From contig NZ_WBZD01000037.1 of the NCBI RefSeq assembly GCF_009720365.1, forward strand, positions 1-64,000: 64,000 nucleotides of DNA. The letters run 5' to 3'. Shown here in pieces: positions 25,730 to 34,637 of the stretch. The number at the start of each line of letters is the position of its first letter. The first letter of the stretch is position 1. The position numbers and the translations under genes were made by a program. The stretch comes from Catellatospora paridis (GTDB taxonomy: Bacteria > Actinomycetota > Actinomycetes > Mycobacteriales > Micromonosporaceae). The notes under the pieces were generated by a model. It saw only the letters and a program-made list of their open reading frames with translations. It did not search any database and had not been told where the DNA came from.

Positions 25730-26657
25730 CCACCAGCAGCACCTTGCCGACGTGCTCGTTGGCCGAGACGATCCGCTGTGCGGCGGCGGCCTCCGTCAAC
25801 GGCAGCGCGCGATCCACCACCGGGCGGATCGCCCCCGAGGCCAGCAGCGGCCACACGTCCTCCCGCACCCCGGCCACGATCGCGGCCTTCTCCGCCGCGG
25901 GCCGGGAGCGCAGCGCGGTCGCGGCGACGGACGCCCGCTTGGCCAGCAGCATCCCCAGGTTGAGCTCCGCCCTGGCGCCGCCCTGCAGCCCGATCACCAC
26001 CAGCCGCCCGCCGGTCGCCAGCGCCTGCACGTTGCGCTCCAGATAGGCCGCGCCGATGATGTCGAGGATCACGTCCGCGCCCACACCGGTGAAGTCGTCG
26101 CTGGTGTAGTCCAGGCACTCGTCCGCGCCCAGCTCGCGAAGCTGGGCGTGCTTGGCCGCCCGCGCCGTGGCCACCACCCGCGCCCCCAGTGCCTTGGCGT
26201 ACTGGATCGCGAACGTGCCCACCCCGCTGCCGCCGCCGTGGATCAGCACCGTCTCCCCGGCCCGCAGCCCCGCCACCATGGTCAGGTTCGACCACACCGT
26301 GCAGGCCACCTCCGGCAGCCCGCCCGCGGTGACCAGGTCCACCCCGTCCGGGACCGGCAGCACGTGCGCCGCGTCGACCGCCACCAACTCCGCGTATCCG
26401 CCCCCGCCGAGCAGCGCGCACACCTCGTCGCCCGGCCGCCACGGCCCGGCCCCCTGCTCGATGACGCCTGAGCACTCCAGCCCCGGATAGGGCGGCGCGC
26501 CCGGCGGCGGCGGGTAGACACCGGCGACCTGGAGCAGATCAGCCCGGTTGACCGCGGTGGCGGCGGTCCGGATCAGCACCGCGCCTTCGGCCGGGACCGG
26601 ATCGGGGACCTCTGACCAGGAAAGTTCACCCTTGGCGGGGATCGTCATGGCATGCAC
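25689..26657 (-). CDS. Zinc-free NADPH:quinone oxidoreductase, MDR family (PIG3-like)
   Basis: The 322-aa protein has the medium-chain reductase layout. The catalytic N-terminal half contains ATAVNRADLLQVAG, YPGLECSGVIEQG and GDEVCALLGGGGYAELV. The Rossmann half contains VLIHGGGSGVGTFAIQYAK and ADECLDYTSDDF. Zinc-binding Cys residues are absent. It should reduce quinones or enones with NADPH. Two candidate starts exist (ATG 26657 and 26648). Its C-terminus (ASPASAAGAGAPA) overlaps the convergent GT2 gene by 41 bp. Confidence 0.9.
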   Translation of the reverse strand: MHAMTIPAKGELSWSEVPDPVPAEGAVLIRTAATAVNRADLLQVAGVYPPPPGAPPYPGLECSGVIEQGAGPWRPGDEVCALLGGGGYAELVAVDAAHVLPVPDGVDLVTAGGLPEVACTVWSNLTMVAGLRAGETVLIHGGGSGVGTFAIQYAKALGARVVATARAAKHAQLRELGADECLDYTSDDFTGVGADVILDIIGAAYLERNVQALATGGRLVVIGLQGGARAELNLGMLLAKRASVAATALRSRPAAEKAAIVAGVREDVWPLLASGAIRPVVDRALPLTEAAAAQRIVSANEHVGKVLLVASPASAAGAGAPA

Positions 26658-26732
26658 CAGACCATCTTGCCCCGAGACCGGTCCGGACGGGCCGACGACT
26701 CGTCTGGCACACTGGTCGTCGGCGATACGCCT

Positions 26733-26819
26733 GGAGGGTTCGCCTAGTGGCCGATGGCGGTGGTCTTGAAAACCACTAAGGCAGCGATGTCTTCAAGGGT
26801 TCGAATCCCTTACCCTCCG
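26733..26819 (+). tRNA. tRNA-Ser(TGA)
   Basis: An 87-nt class II tRNA. The acceptor stem GGAGGGT (26733-26739) pairs with ACCCTCC (26812-26818), G is the discriminator base, and the T-loop is GGTTCGAATCC. The anticodon loop CTTGAAA gives TGA at 26767-26769. A long variable arm is present, as expected for serine. The CCA tail is not encoded. Confidence 0.97.
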
Positions 26820-26834
26820 CCGAGAAACTCAGCT

Positions 26835-26870
26835 CAGGGCTGGTAGGAAGATCACTTCCTACCAGCCCTG
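26835..26870. terminator. Terminator after tRNA-Ser(TGA)
   Basis: A perfect 16-bp stem, CAGGGCTGGTAGGAAG (26835-26850) with its complement (26855-26870), has a 4-base loop. It begins 16 bases after the tRNA and also lies downstream of the convergent gene that stops at 26914. Confidence 0.88.
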
Positions 26871-26913
26871 ACTTCGTGCCGGGGTGCGACCGTGGTCGGG
26901 TGTGACCGGTGTT

Positions 26914-27867
26914 CTACGGCTGCTGTCCGACCCGGTCGACGATGGCGATACGCAGCTGGGCGGTCTCCTGGTCGATGGTGCCGTCCGGGTTCAGGACCCG
27001 CGAGCCGAGGTAGGTGTAGCTGTCGGGTTCGAAGATGAGCTCGATGCGGGCGGTGGGGACGTCGATGCCGACGGCCACGCCGAGGCGGTCCGCGGCGTCG
27101 GTGACGTCCTGGGTGACGGTGATGCCGGGGACCGTGGCGAGGGCCTGGTACAGGGCCGCCAGGCTGGCCGGCGGGAGGTAGTTCTCGCCGAGCAGGTCGC
27201 GTGCTCTGCTGAACTCCTGCATGCCGGCGGCCGAGTACTTACGATCCTTGCCTGACACGGTGCCGCGCAGGTGGGCGAGCATGGCCTGCGGGTCGGTGGG
27301 CAGGTTGTCGAGGTACGCGCGGGGGCCCGGGCTCTCGAGCGCGAACTCGTCCCAACCCTGTGCGCCGTCGGCCCGCGTACGCAGCAGCCCGTCGCGGGTA
27401 CCGTCGACGGAGCCCCAGATCTGGCGCTCGATGCGCATGTCGGGATCGGGGACGGTGGTGCACGCGGTGCGCGCTGCAGGCTCGCAGGCGAAGGTCTCGC
27501 CGTGGACGGTGCCGGTGGAGGCGACGTAGACGTACTGGTCCGGTCGTTCGGGGACCGGCTGCTGGGCGTCGGCGGCGGTGGCGGCGGCGGTGAGCACGAA
27601 GACGGCGTCGGTGCGGGTGATGTCGGGGTTGTCAGCGCCCCGACCACCGATGACGGCGGGGGCGGCGATCGCGGTGGCGACCAGCGCTAGCGCGGCCGCG
27701 GTGGCAATCCGCCAGCGCAGCCGGAATCGCGGCGCGGGCGTGCGGGGGACCGCCTGGGCGGGTGCGGTCATCGCGTTGAGGAGCTGGGCGCGGCCCTGGT
27801 CGAGGGCGCTTCGCCGCGCAGGTGCGACGTCGTCGCGGAGCCCGCGCAGCAGTTCGAGTTCAGTCAC
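26914..27867 (-). CDS. CU044_5270-type membrane-anchored protein, partner of ECF sigma
   Basis: The 317-aa protein starts VTELELLRGLRDDVAPARR at GTG 27867, only 2 bases after the sigma-factor stop, so the two are coupled. A cytoplasmic N-terminus of about 65 residues precedes one membrane helix (IATAAALALVATAIAAPAVI). A long extracytoplasmic domain follows, with RIERQIWGSVDGTRDG, ERPDQYVYVAS and a C-terminal SRVLNPDGTIDQETAQLRIA. This matches the actinobacterial CU044_5270 family, usually encoded beside ECF sigma factors. It may serve as a membrane regulator, though an anti-sigma function is not proven. The frame upstream of 27867 is a shadow of the sigma gene. Confidence 0.8.
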   Translation of the reverse strand: MTELELLRGLRDDVAPARRSALDQGRAQLLNAMTAPAQAVPRTPAPRFRLRWRIATAAALALVATAIAAPAVIGGRGADNPDITRTDAVFVLTAAATAADAQQPVPERPDQYVYVASTGTVHGETFACEPAARTACTTVPDPDMRIERQIWGSVDGTRDGLLRTRADGAQGWDEFALESPGPRAYLDNLPTDPQAMLAHLRGTVSGKDRKYSAAGMQEFSRARDLLGENYLPPASLAALYQALATVPGITVTQDVTDAADRLGVAVGIDVPTARIELIFEPDSYTYLGSRVLNPDGTIDQETAQLRIAIVDRVGQQP

Positions 27868-27869
27868 GG

Positions 27870-28460
27870 TCAGTCCTTGTCGCTGTGGTCGAGGGGGTTG
27901 AGGTCGGCCAGTGCCTTGCGCAGGCGTCGACGTGCGTTGTGCAGGCGGGAGCGGACGGTGCCGATGGGGATGTCCAGCGCGTGGGCGACTTCGGCGTAGC
28001 CGAGGTCCTCCCATGCGACCAGGAGCAGGACGTCGCGTTCGCCGATGGGGAGCTTGGCGAGCACGGCGGCGATCCGGCGGGTGGAAGTCGACGCAGCCAG
28101 CCGGGCGGCGACCGTGTCGGTGTCGTCGTGGGTGGGGTCGACGCCGGTGCGGGCCAGCGCCCGGTACTGGCGTGTCTCGGCGCGGTGGTGGCGGTGCAGG
28201 AGGTTGGTGGCGATGCCGTAGAGCCAGGGCCGGGCGTCGGCGCGACCGGCGTCGTACCGTGCCCGGATACGGAACGCTTCGAGGAACGTCTCTGCCATGA
28301 GGTCGTCTGCGGCGCTTTGACCGACACGGCGGGCCAGGTATCGATGAACGGCCTCGGCGTGGCGGTCGTAGATCGCGGCGAACTCCTCCGGACTCGCGTG
28401 GGAGCGTTCGATGACCGCGTTGTCCGCGACTGCGGGCCCTGCGGACGCGAGCAGTTTCAC
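27870..28460 (-). CDS. ECF-subfamily RNA polymerase sigma factor
   Basis: The 196-aa protein has region 2 (FAAIYDRHAEAVHRYLARR, DDLMAETFLEAFRIRARYD, RPWLYGIATNLLHRHHR). Region 4 follows (LAKLPIGERDVLLLVAWEDL, YAEVAHALDIPIGTVRSRL), with a linker between and no region 1 or 3. It would direct RNA polymerase to a stress or envelope regulon. It forms an operon with the CU044_5270-type gene downstream. I could not identify its own promoter motif in the 124 bp upstream. Confidence 0.93.
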   Translation of the reverse strand: MKLLASAGPAVADNAVIERSHASPEEFAAIYDRHAEAVHRYLARRVGQSAADDLMAETFLEAFRIRARYDAGRADARPWLYGIATNLLHRHHRAETRQYRALARTGVDPTHDDTDTVAARLAASTSTRRIAAVLAKLPIGERDVLLLVAWEDLGYAEVAHALDIPIGTVRSRLHNARRRLRKALADLNPLDHSDKD

Positions 28461-28584
28461 TGATCACCTCGTGGGTCGGGGAACTGCGTACACCTGTCAT
28501 TGCCCGACGAGGCGGCAGAAGTTCAGGGAATCTGCCGGCCGGCGGATGCGACGCGGCTGCGTGCCTGCGCCCGGCCGTCCGGGG

Positions 28585-31146
28585 TCACCGTGCATCGGCC
28601 TCGGCGAGTGCGTCGGTGATGGTGAGGCTTCGGCCCGACTCGAGCAGGCCGCGGTAGGCGTCACCGGGCATGACCGCCCTGAGCCGGTCGTCGGTTCTGC
28701 GTTCCCATTCACGCACGGTCGGCCAGGGCGCCAGCCCGATGTGGTCACGCGTGGCGGCGGCCGCGCCGAGGAGGCGGGCGGCGAGCCGGCAGTCTCCGTG
28801 CCGGAGGGCGAGCGCGCCGAGTGCGGCCACACACCGGGTCAGCCCTTCCAGGTGATCGAGGTCGCGGTAGTGGGCCACCGCGACGGCCAGGTGTGCACGC
28901 GCAGGCCCCGAGTCGTCCCGGGGCATGACGTCCAGCGCCAGTTCGTAGTGGGCTTCGGCGCGAAGGTTCCGGTCGTTGAGCGAGCGTGCGATGTCCAGCG
29001 TCTCCTGGTGGTGCTCCTGCGCCTGTGCCGTCGCGCCGCCGACGCACAGCAGGAGGCCGTAGTGGGACAGGACGTAGCCCGACACGAGCGGGTCGTCGGC
29101 GCCGCGCGCCAGGGCCAGCGCCTCCTCCAGGTGTGCCCGGGCCTGCCTGCGCGCGGCGTACGGCAGGGTGATCGCCCTCATCGTGAGCAGGAGGGCGACC
29201 TGTGCCGGGGCCTCGCTCCGGCGTGCGTCCGGCACCATCCGGTCGAGCAGTGTGCCCGCCTCGGCGAAGGCTCCGTCGTTGAGCATCCGGTGGGCGGTCA
29301 GCCACTGCATGGCCAGCCGGTCGCCGTCGGTCCGCTGCCCGCTGCGCGGCAGTGCCAGGATGCGCTGCCACAGGTCGGAGTGCTGCCGGAGCAGGCCGCA
29401 CGCGACCATCCACACCCAGACGTCGCCGAGGGCGCGCAGCAGTGGTCCGGACGCCTGCCCGGTGCGGCCGACCCACTCGATGACGACCTGGAGGTTGGGC
29501 TGCTCGCTGTCCAGCCGGCGCATGAGCAGGTCCTGCGAGCCGAGTCGGGCGGTTGCCGCCTGGAGGACGTCGAGGACATACCGGTGGAGACGGTCGAGGG
29601 TGTGGTCCGGGTCGTCCAGCCGCGCGCCGGCGAACCGGCGGATCGGCTCGAGCAGCTGGAACCCGCGCTCCCCGTCGGGGCGCTCCGCCGGGCCGACCAT
29701 GCTGCTGTCCAGCAGCGCGGACAGGTCGGCGACGACGTCACCGTGGTCGGTCCCGCAGACGGTCACGACCCCGTCGACCGTGAACGGCGCCGCGAACACC
29801 GACAGCCGTGCCAGCAGCTCCTGCGCGGAGGAGGGCAGCAGGTCATAGCTCCACGAGATCGTGTCGGTGAGGGTCTGCTGCCGGTCGGGCAGGTCGACGA
29901 GAGCGCCCCGCTGTTCCAGGCGCCCGTACAGTTGGGTGAGCATCTGTTCGGCCGTGAGCAGGCGCATCCAGGCGGCCGCGAGTTCCAGCGCCAGTGGCAG
30001 ACCGCCCAACCGGCGGCACAGCTCGGCCAGGGCCGATGCGTTCTCGGCGGTCAGTTCGAATCCCGGCTGGACGTCGCGTACGCGGTCGACGAACAGCCGC
30101 AGCGCCGGGGCCTGGGCCAGCTCCGCCACCGACCCGTCCACCGGCGGGACCGGCAGCGGGTCCACCCGCCAGTCCTGTTCGCCGCGTACCCGCAGCACCA
30201 CCCGGCTGGTGACCAGCACGTGCAGCCGCGGTGACTGCAGCAGCAGCTCGGACACCACCGGCGCGGCGTCCAGCACCTGCTCGAAGTTGTCGAGCACGAG
30301 CAGCATGTCCCGGTCGGAAAGCCGTCGCCGCAGCGTGTCCAGTGGCCGCTCCCGACCCTGTGCGACCAGTTCGAGTGCCGTCGCGATCGCGTCGGGCACC
30401 AGCTCGGGGTCGGTGGTCGTGGACAGGTCGACGAAGGCCGCGCCGTCGCGCCACCGCCCCGCACTGCGTTCCATGGCGGCCAGCGCCAACCGGGTCTTGC
30501 CGATGCCGCCGGTGCCCGTGAGCACCACCAGGCGGCGTTCGGCGGACTCCAGCAGGCCGACGATGCGGTCGATGTCGTCGCCTCGGCCGACCAGCGCCGT
30601 GACCGGTGACGGGATGGCCATGGCGTGGGCTTCGCCGGGCGGCTCGTCGTGCCGCGGCTCGGTGAATCGATCCGCGAGCAATGTCGCCAGATCGGTCAGG
30701 ATCAGCTCCTGCAGCTGCGCGGCATCGGTGAACTTCTTGTACGCGTCCTGTCCGCCGGCCCTTATCCGGTCGAGCATCCCGGCCAGCTCCGGTTGCCGGC
30801 TCGGCGCCGGGGATCTGACGTACAGCAGGCGCGGCTTGCCCGCCGAGCGCTGCAACTCGTCCTCGAGGCCGGACACCGTCATGCCCGGCCCGACCCAGCC
30901 GTAGCTGTCGCCGTAGATACCGATGAAGACGTCGGACTGCGCAAGATAGGCCTGGTAGACCTCTTGTGCCGGGTACGGCCGGGCACCGGATTCGAACATC
31001 ACCGGGGCCAGCCGCAACTGCTCGATCGCCGCGCGGGCGGCACCGCGCTCAGCGGCGAGTTCCTCCAGGGTCGAGGATACGAACACCCGCAGGCGCTGGT
31101 CCGGTGTCCTGATGGCGGTGGACTGCCGCGCGCTGCTGTCAGCCAT
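28585..31146 (-). CDS. DUF4062-STAND (NB-ARC-like) ATPase with TPR-like C-terminus
   Basis: This 853-aa protein has three parts. Residues about 18-110 form a DUF4062 domain (LRVFVSSTLEELAAERGAAR, DVFIGIYGDSYGW). A STAND/NB-ARC module follows, with Walker A GTGGIGKT (211-218), Walker B MLLVLDNFEQV, VLVTSRVVLRVRGEQDW (sensor/RNBS-B) and RLGGLPLALELAAAWMRLL (GLPL). Residues about 520-853 are helical with tetratricopeptide-like repeats (LEEALALARGADDPLV, HHQETLDIARSLNDRN). Bacterial STAND proteins act as ligand-triggered oligomeric switches, and several defend against phage. No effector nuclease or protease is fused, so DUF4062 is the likely effector or adaptor. It stands alone, upstream of the ECF pair. 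Confidence 0.9.
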   Translation of the reverse strand: MADSSARQSTAIRTPDQRLRVFVSSTLEELAAERGAARAAIEQLRLAPVMFESGARPYPAQEVYQAYLAQSDVFIGIYGDSYGWVGPGMTVSGLEDELQRSAGKPRLLYVRSPAPSRQPELAGMLDRIRAGGQDAYKKFTDAAQLQELILTDLATLLADRFTEPRHDEPPGEAHAMAIPSPVTALVGRGDDIDRIVGLLESAERRLVVLTGTGGIGKTRLALAAMERSAGRWRDGAAFVDLSTTTDPELVPDAIATALELVAQGRERPLDTLRRRLSDRDMLLVLDNFEQVLDAAPVVSELLLQSPRLHVLVTSRVVLRVRGEQDWRVDPLPVPPVDGSVAELAQAPALRLFVDRVRDVQPGFELTAENASALAELCRRLGGLPLALELAAAWMRLLTAEQMLTQLYGRLEQRGALVDLPDRQQTLTDTISWSYDLLPSSAQELLARLSVFAAPFTVDGVVTVCGTDHGDVVADLSALLDSSMVGPAERPDGERGFQLLEPIRRFAGARLDDPDHTLDRLHRYVLDVLQAATARLGSQDLLMRRLDSEQPNLQVVIEWVGRTGQASGPLLRALGDVWVWMVACGLLRQHSDLWQRILALPRSGQRTDGDRLAMQWLTAHRMLNDGAFAEAGTLLDRMVPDARRSEAPAQVALLLTMRAITLPYAARRQARAHLEEALALARGADDPLVSGYVLSHYGLLLCVGGATAQAQEHHQETLDIARSLNDRNLRAEAHYELALDVMPRDDSGPARAHLAVAVAHYRDLDHLEGLTRCVAALGALALRHGDCRLAARLLGAAAATRDHIGLAPWPTVREWERRTDDRLRAVMPGDAYRGLLESGRSLTITDALAEADAR

Positions 31147-31331
31147 GGCGTTGCCCGTTCCGCGAGGCCCACTGAGGGCGTGCCACCAGGTAATCCACGA
31201 TACAAGCCCGGGATCGGCACCGAGGCGGATCAGCAGGTGGGGATTCCGCCGGGGCTGCCCGGCGGTGTGGTCGACGGACCCGACGAAGCCGATTCGTGAG
31301 ACGGGCGTTCCTTGCCGGGAGACGGCGAAGG

Positions 31332-32189
31332 TCAGCGCAGGCAGCAGCCGGAGCAGACCTTCGGCTGCGGCAGGGTGAAGGCCAGGCAGCAGGTGCGCCG
31401 GTGGACCTCGGGCTCGCCGTTGTCGCCGATGCCGATGTCGACCAGGTCGCGCAGGTCCAGCGCGTCGAGCAGCTGCCGCGCGGTGTCGGCGGCGGTCGAG
31501 CCCGGCAGGGCGGGCGCGCTGCGCAGCACCGCGTACGCGATGCCGGAGGCGACGGAGCCGAGCAGGGTGCGCCGGCCGACCTTGACCTCGGCGCGGATGC
31601 GCTCGGACAGCGGGTCGAGGTGCTGGTCGAGCAGGCTGCTGCGCAGCGTCTTGAGCAGCAGGGTCTCGTCGGAGACGACGGTGATGCCGGGGACGCCGGC
31701 ATGTGCCAGCGGGTCGTCGGGCAGCACCGCGACCTGTGGCGCGCGCAGGCCGACCTGCACCAGGGCGGCGCCCGGCTCGTCGCCGCCGAAGCGCAGCAGG
31801 GTGCTGTCGGTGTCGACGAGCGGCACCCGGCGGGCCGCGGCCCAGCTCAGCACGGCGGGCATGGCGACCCAGTAGGTGTACGACTTCCAGGCGAGCGTCG
31901 CGGCGGCGTGCGGGGCCGCGCCCCAGCGCTGGACGGCGGTGTCGAACAGGGCGGGCAGTGCGGAACCGTCGAGCAACCGCGACGCCGGGGTCCAGCCTTC
32001 GTCGTCGGTCACCAGCAGCGGGTCGGCCAGGCCGTGCACCGCCGTGAACCCTCGGCGACGGCGCACCGCACTGAGGGTGACGGTCAGGGGGCGCAGGGCG
32101 TCGGTCAGGACCAGAGGCGTCAGCGTACGCACTCGTTCCTCACCGATCCTCTCCTGCACATGCACCAGCCCATACGGGGTTGACCTCAC
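31332..32189 (-). CDS. FhuF-like [2Fe-2S] ferric-siderophore reductase
   Basis: The 285-aa protein ends RRTCCLAFTLPQPKVCSGCC, the C-C-x10-C-x2-C cluster-binding motif of FhuF-type ferric-siderophore reductases. The preceding 250 residues, including ATLAWKSYTYWVAMPAVLS, fit the FhuF/IucA-like iron transporter C-terminal fold. It should release iron from imported siderophores in the cytosol. The start is GTG 32189. A probable IdeR/DmdR iron box lies 11-29 bases upstream, consistent with repression when iron is plentiful. No siderophore synthesis or uptake gene is adjacent. Confidence 0.85.
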   Translation of the reverse strand: MRSTPYGLVHVQERIGEERVRTLTPLVLTDALRPLTVTLSAVRRRRGFTAVHGLADPLLVTDDEGWTPASRLLDGSALPALFDTAVQRWGAAPHAAATLAWKSYTYWVAMPAVLSWAAARRVPLVDTDSTLLRFGGDEPGAALVQVGLRAPQVAVLPDDPLAHAGVPGITVVSDETLLLKTLRSSLLDQHLDPLSERIRAEVKVGRRTLLGSVASGIAYAVLRSAPALPGSTAADTARQLLDALDLRDLVDIGIGDNGEPEVHRRTCCLAFTLPQPKVCSGCCLR

Positions 32190-32199
32190 TGTACCCCGA

Positions 32200-32218
32200 T
32201 AAGGCTAGGCTAACCAGA
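32200..32218 (-). promoter_or_regulatory. Probable IdeR/DmdR iron box upstream of the fhuF-like gene
   Basis: The 19-mer TAAGGCTAGGCTAACCAGA matches the DtxR/IdeR consensus TTAGGTTAGGCTAACCTAA at 15 of 19 positions by eye, with the central GGCTAACC intact. It lies immediately upstream of the GTG at 32189, where it could block the promoter. Confidence 0.75.
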
Positions 32219-32401
32219 CCGGTGCCAGTTTACGCCACTTCGCTCACCGTGTGTCACTTTCTGCGGGGGTTATGGGGCCTCACGCACCGGCTGGTCTCTT
32301 GATCGCCTGTCAAGGTTTTTGTCAGGTAATCAGCAGTTCTCATTAACTGGTCCAGCGGCCGCGAAGAATGAGGAGTCACGACGAGCGGAGGAGGGGGCGA
32401 G

Positions 32402-33406
32402 GTGTGGCATGACCGAGCGGAGCGGGGCAGGGTCATGAGCGTTTCGCCGGTGGAACGCGCCGTCGAGGCGTTCGCCGCCGAGCTCGGCCGGTGGCGGATC
32501 GATCGCGGCATGACCAAGAAGCAGCTCGCCAGCAGGATGGGGTTCGACCCCTCGTACATCAGCCACATCGAGGGCCGAAGACATCGGCCGACCGAGGACT
32601 TCGCCCGCCGGGCGGAGGCCGTGCTCAACGCCGGCGGCGCGATCTGGCGCCGCTTCCAGGAGTACGAGGAGGCCAGGCAGGCCCGTGGTCCGGCCACCCT
32701 GCTCACCAGGGAACCCGCCGTGCCCACGCAGTGGCTGCCACCCGGCACGGGTCTCGTCGTCGAGCTGGAGGAAGCCCAGCTGACCTACGTGGACGGCGAC
32801 TACCACGTCATCGTGCGCCGCGCGCTCTACAACGCCGGCAACGAGCCGGTGACGCGCTACCTCATCCGGGTCGCGGTGGACCGGTATCCCGGCCAGCCAC
32901 AGCGCTCCAACGCCCACCACCGGGCCTACCCGCTCGGGCTCGACGAGCTGAACCTGGTCGCGTTCTGCGGCGAGCCCGGCGCCGCCGAGCCGATGGTGTG
33001 GCGGGCCAAGCAGGACCGTGACGCGTTCAAGGAGATCTGGCTGCTGTTCGAGAACGCCGACGGCCGCTTCCCGCTCTACCCGGGCGAACGGACCACCGTG
33101 GAGTACCGCTACCGCGTCGACGAGCTGAAGTGGGGCACCTGGTTCGAGCGGGCCGTCCGGCTGCCCACGCGGCGGCTGGTGGTGCAGATGCGGTTCCCGG
33201 CCATGCTCGACCCGCAGGTGTGGGGAGTCGAGACGTCGATGGCGGCCGAGGAGGCCCCGCTGCGCACGCCGATCGTGCGCGAGCTGGAGGGCGACCGCGC
33301 GGTGTTCACCTGGCGCACCGAGGACCCGTCGCTGAACGCCCGGTTCCAACTGCAGTGGCGTTTCCGCGCCCTCACCTCCGCGCCACCGGCCGTCGCGGCC
33401 CGCTGA
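32402..33406 (+). CDS. XRE-family helix-turn-helix regulator with a C-terminal ligand-like domain
   Basis: From GTG 32402 the protein is 334 aa. An N-terminal Cro/CI helix-turn-helix (RGMTKKQLASRMGFDPSYIS, HIEGRRHRPTEDFARRAE) occupies residues about 35-85. The remaining 240 residues are beta-rich (YVDGDYHVIVRRALYNAGNE, PLYPGERTTVEYRYRVDELK) with no recognised enzyme motif, perhaps a binding domain. GAGGAGGGGG precedes GTG 32402; ATG 32435 is the alternative start. It stands alone; its targets are unknown, though self-regulation is likely. Confidence 0.85.
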   Translation: MWHDRAERGRVMSVSPVERAVEAFAAELGRWRIDRGMTKKQLASRMGFDPSYISHIEGRRHRPTEDFARRAEAVLNAGGAIWRRFQEYEEARQARGPATLLTREPAVPTQWLPPGTGLVVELEEAQLTYVDGDYHVIVRRALYNAGNEPVTRYLIRVAVDRYPGQPQRSNAHHRAYPLGLDELNLVAFCGEPGAAEPMVWRAKQDRDAFKEIWLLFENADGRFPLYPGERTTVEYRYRVDELKWGTWFERAVRLPTRRLVVQMRFPAMLDPQVWGVETSMAAEEAPLRTPIVRELEGDRAVFTWRTEDPSLNARFQLQWRFRALTSAPPAVAAR

Positions 33407-33410
33407 GAGA

Positions 33411-33447
33411 CACGAAGAGGCCCGCCGGACCGGCGGGCCTCTTCGTG
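33411..33447. terminator. Bidirectional terminator
   Basis: Arms CACGAAGAGGCCCGCCG (33411-33427) and CGGCGGGCCTCTTCGTG (33431-33447) are perfectly complementary with a 3-base loop. It separates the XRE gene (stop 33406) from the convergent flavohemoprotein gene (stop 33462). Confidence 0.9.
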
Positions 33448-33461
33448 TGTTCGGGAACGGC

Positions 33462-34574
33462 TCAGTGCTCGCTGAAGGCGTCGTAGCGGACGCGGGTCTG
33501 CGGCACCTTCAGCTGCGACAGGGTGCGCAGCGTGGTGCGGACCATCATCGGCGACCCGGACACGAAGAAGTCGTGCTCCATCCACGGGCCGAACCGCGAC
33601 AGCGTGTCGGTGACCGAGCCCTCCTCGCCGCCCCAGCCCGGGTCTTCGCTGCACACCGGCACGATCGACAGCCACGGGTACGCCGCCGCCATCTCCTGCA
33701 GCGACGCCAGGTCGTACAGGTCGTCGCGGTTGCGTGCGCCGAAGAAGACGTGCACCCAGCGGGTCCGGTTGAACGTGGTCAGGTCCTCCAGCAGCGCCTT
33801 GATGGGCGACAGCCCGGTGCCGCCGGCCACGAAGACGATGTCGCGGGTGGACCGCCGGTCCAGCACCATGGTGCCCATCGGGGCGGCCAGCCGTAGCAGG
33901 TCGCCCGCCTGCACCCGGCGCACCAGCGCACCGGAGACCCAGCCCGCGCCCAGCGCCCGCACGTGGAAGTCCATCGTGTTGTCGGTGCGCGGCGCGTTCG
34001 CCACCGAGTAGGTGCGCCACACCCGCGGGTGGAACTTGGGCACCTCGACCGACAGGTACTGCCCGGCGCGGTACTCCAGCTGCTGGAACGGGCGCACGGT
34101 CAGCATCGCGATGTCGCTCGAACGGCGCTCGTGCGCGATGACCTCCGCGTGCCACCAGGCCGGGTTGCTGTCGGCCGAGGCGCCGGCGAGCATCTTGCGG
34201 GCGATGACGTCGTACGCGTCGCGCCAGGCCTGGTCGTACTCGTAGGACCACTCGGGGCCGGCGAACGTGCGCATGGCCTCCAGCAGCGCTGCGCCGACCA
34301 CCTCGTAGTGCTCGGGCACCACCTGGAACTTGCGGTGGTCCCGGCCGAGCGAGCGCAGATACTCGTCGAACCGGTCCGGGTCGTCGACGGACTGCACCGC
34401 GGTCACGATCGCCCCCAGCAACCGCGCCCGCTGCACGTCCATGGTCACCGGGAACATGTCCCGCACGCCCGGATTGTTGAGGAAGATCCGCGCGTAGAAG
34501 TAGCCGGCCACTTTGTCCTGTTGCTCCTCGACAAGTGTCCAGCTTTCTTTCAACAGCCGCTGAAGGTCGCTCAC
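33462..34574 (-). CDS. Flavohemoprotein (globin-FAD/NAD reductase)
   Basis: The 370-aa protein has a globin domain (residues 1 to about 140; proximal His in LGRDHRKFQVVPEHY). A ferredoxin-reductase-type module follows: FAD-binding RVWRTYSVANAP, NAD-binding FVAGGTGLSPIKALL and a C-terminal DFFVSGSPMMVRTT. It could act as a nitric oxide dioxygenase or an oxygen-linked reductase. It is shorter than Escherichia coli Hmp (about 396 aa). The start is GTG 34574; no strong ribosome site is seen. It is divergent from the CPBP protease gene, 63 bp away, and I see no NsrR-type operator there. Confidence 0.92.
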   Translation of the reverse strand: MSDLQRLLKESWTLVEEQQDKVAGYFYARIFLNNPGVRDMFPVTMDVQRARLLGAIVTAVQSVDDPDRFDEYLRSLGRDHRKFQVVPEHYEVVGAALLEAMRTFAGPEWSYEYDQAWRDAYDVIARKMLAGASADSNPAWWHAEVIAHERRSSDIAMLTVRPFQQLEYRAGQYLSVEVPKFHPRVWRTYSVANAPRTDNTMDFHVRALGAGWVSGALVRRVQAGDLLRLAAPMGTMVLDRRSTRDIVFVAGGTGLSPIKALLEDLTTFNRTRWVHVFFGARNRDDLYDLASLQEMAAAYPWLSIVPVCSEDPGWGGEEGSVTDTLSRFGPWMEHDFFVSGSPMMVRTTLRTLSQLKVPQTRVRYDAFSEH

Positions 34575-34637
34575 GTTCGTAACGATGTCAACGCTGCGCG
34601 TTCGCCCGTCGCACAGACTGTGCGACCCTCTTGTGTC

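Noticed and set aside
26733-31146. Genomic island next to tRNA-Ser(TGA)
   Set aside because: No integrase, no second tRNA fragment and no clear base-composition change were found, so the STAND gene cannot be shown to be on a mobile element.
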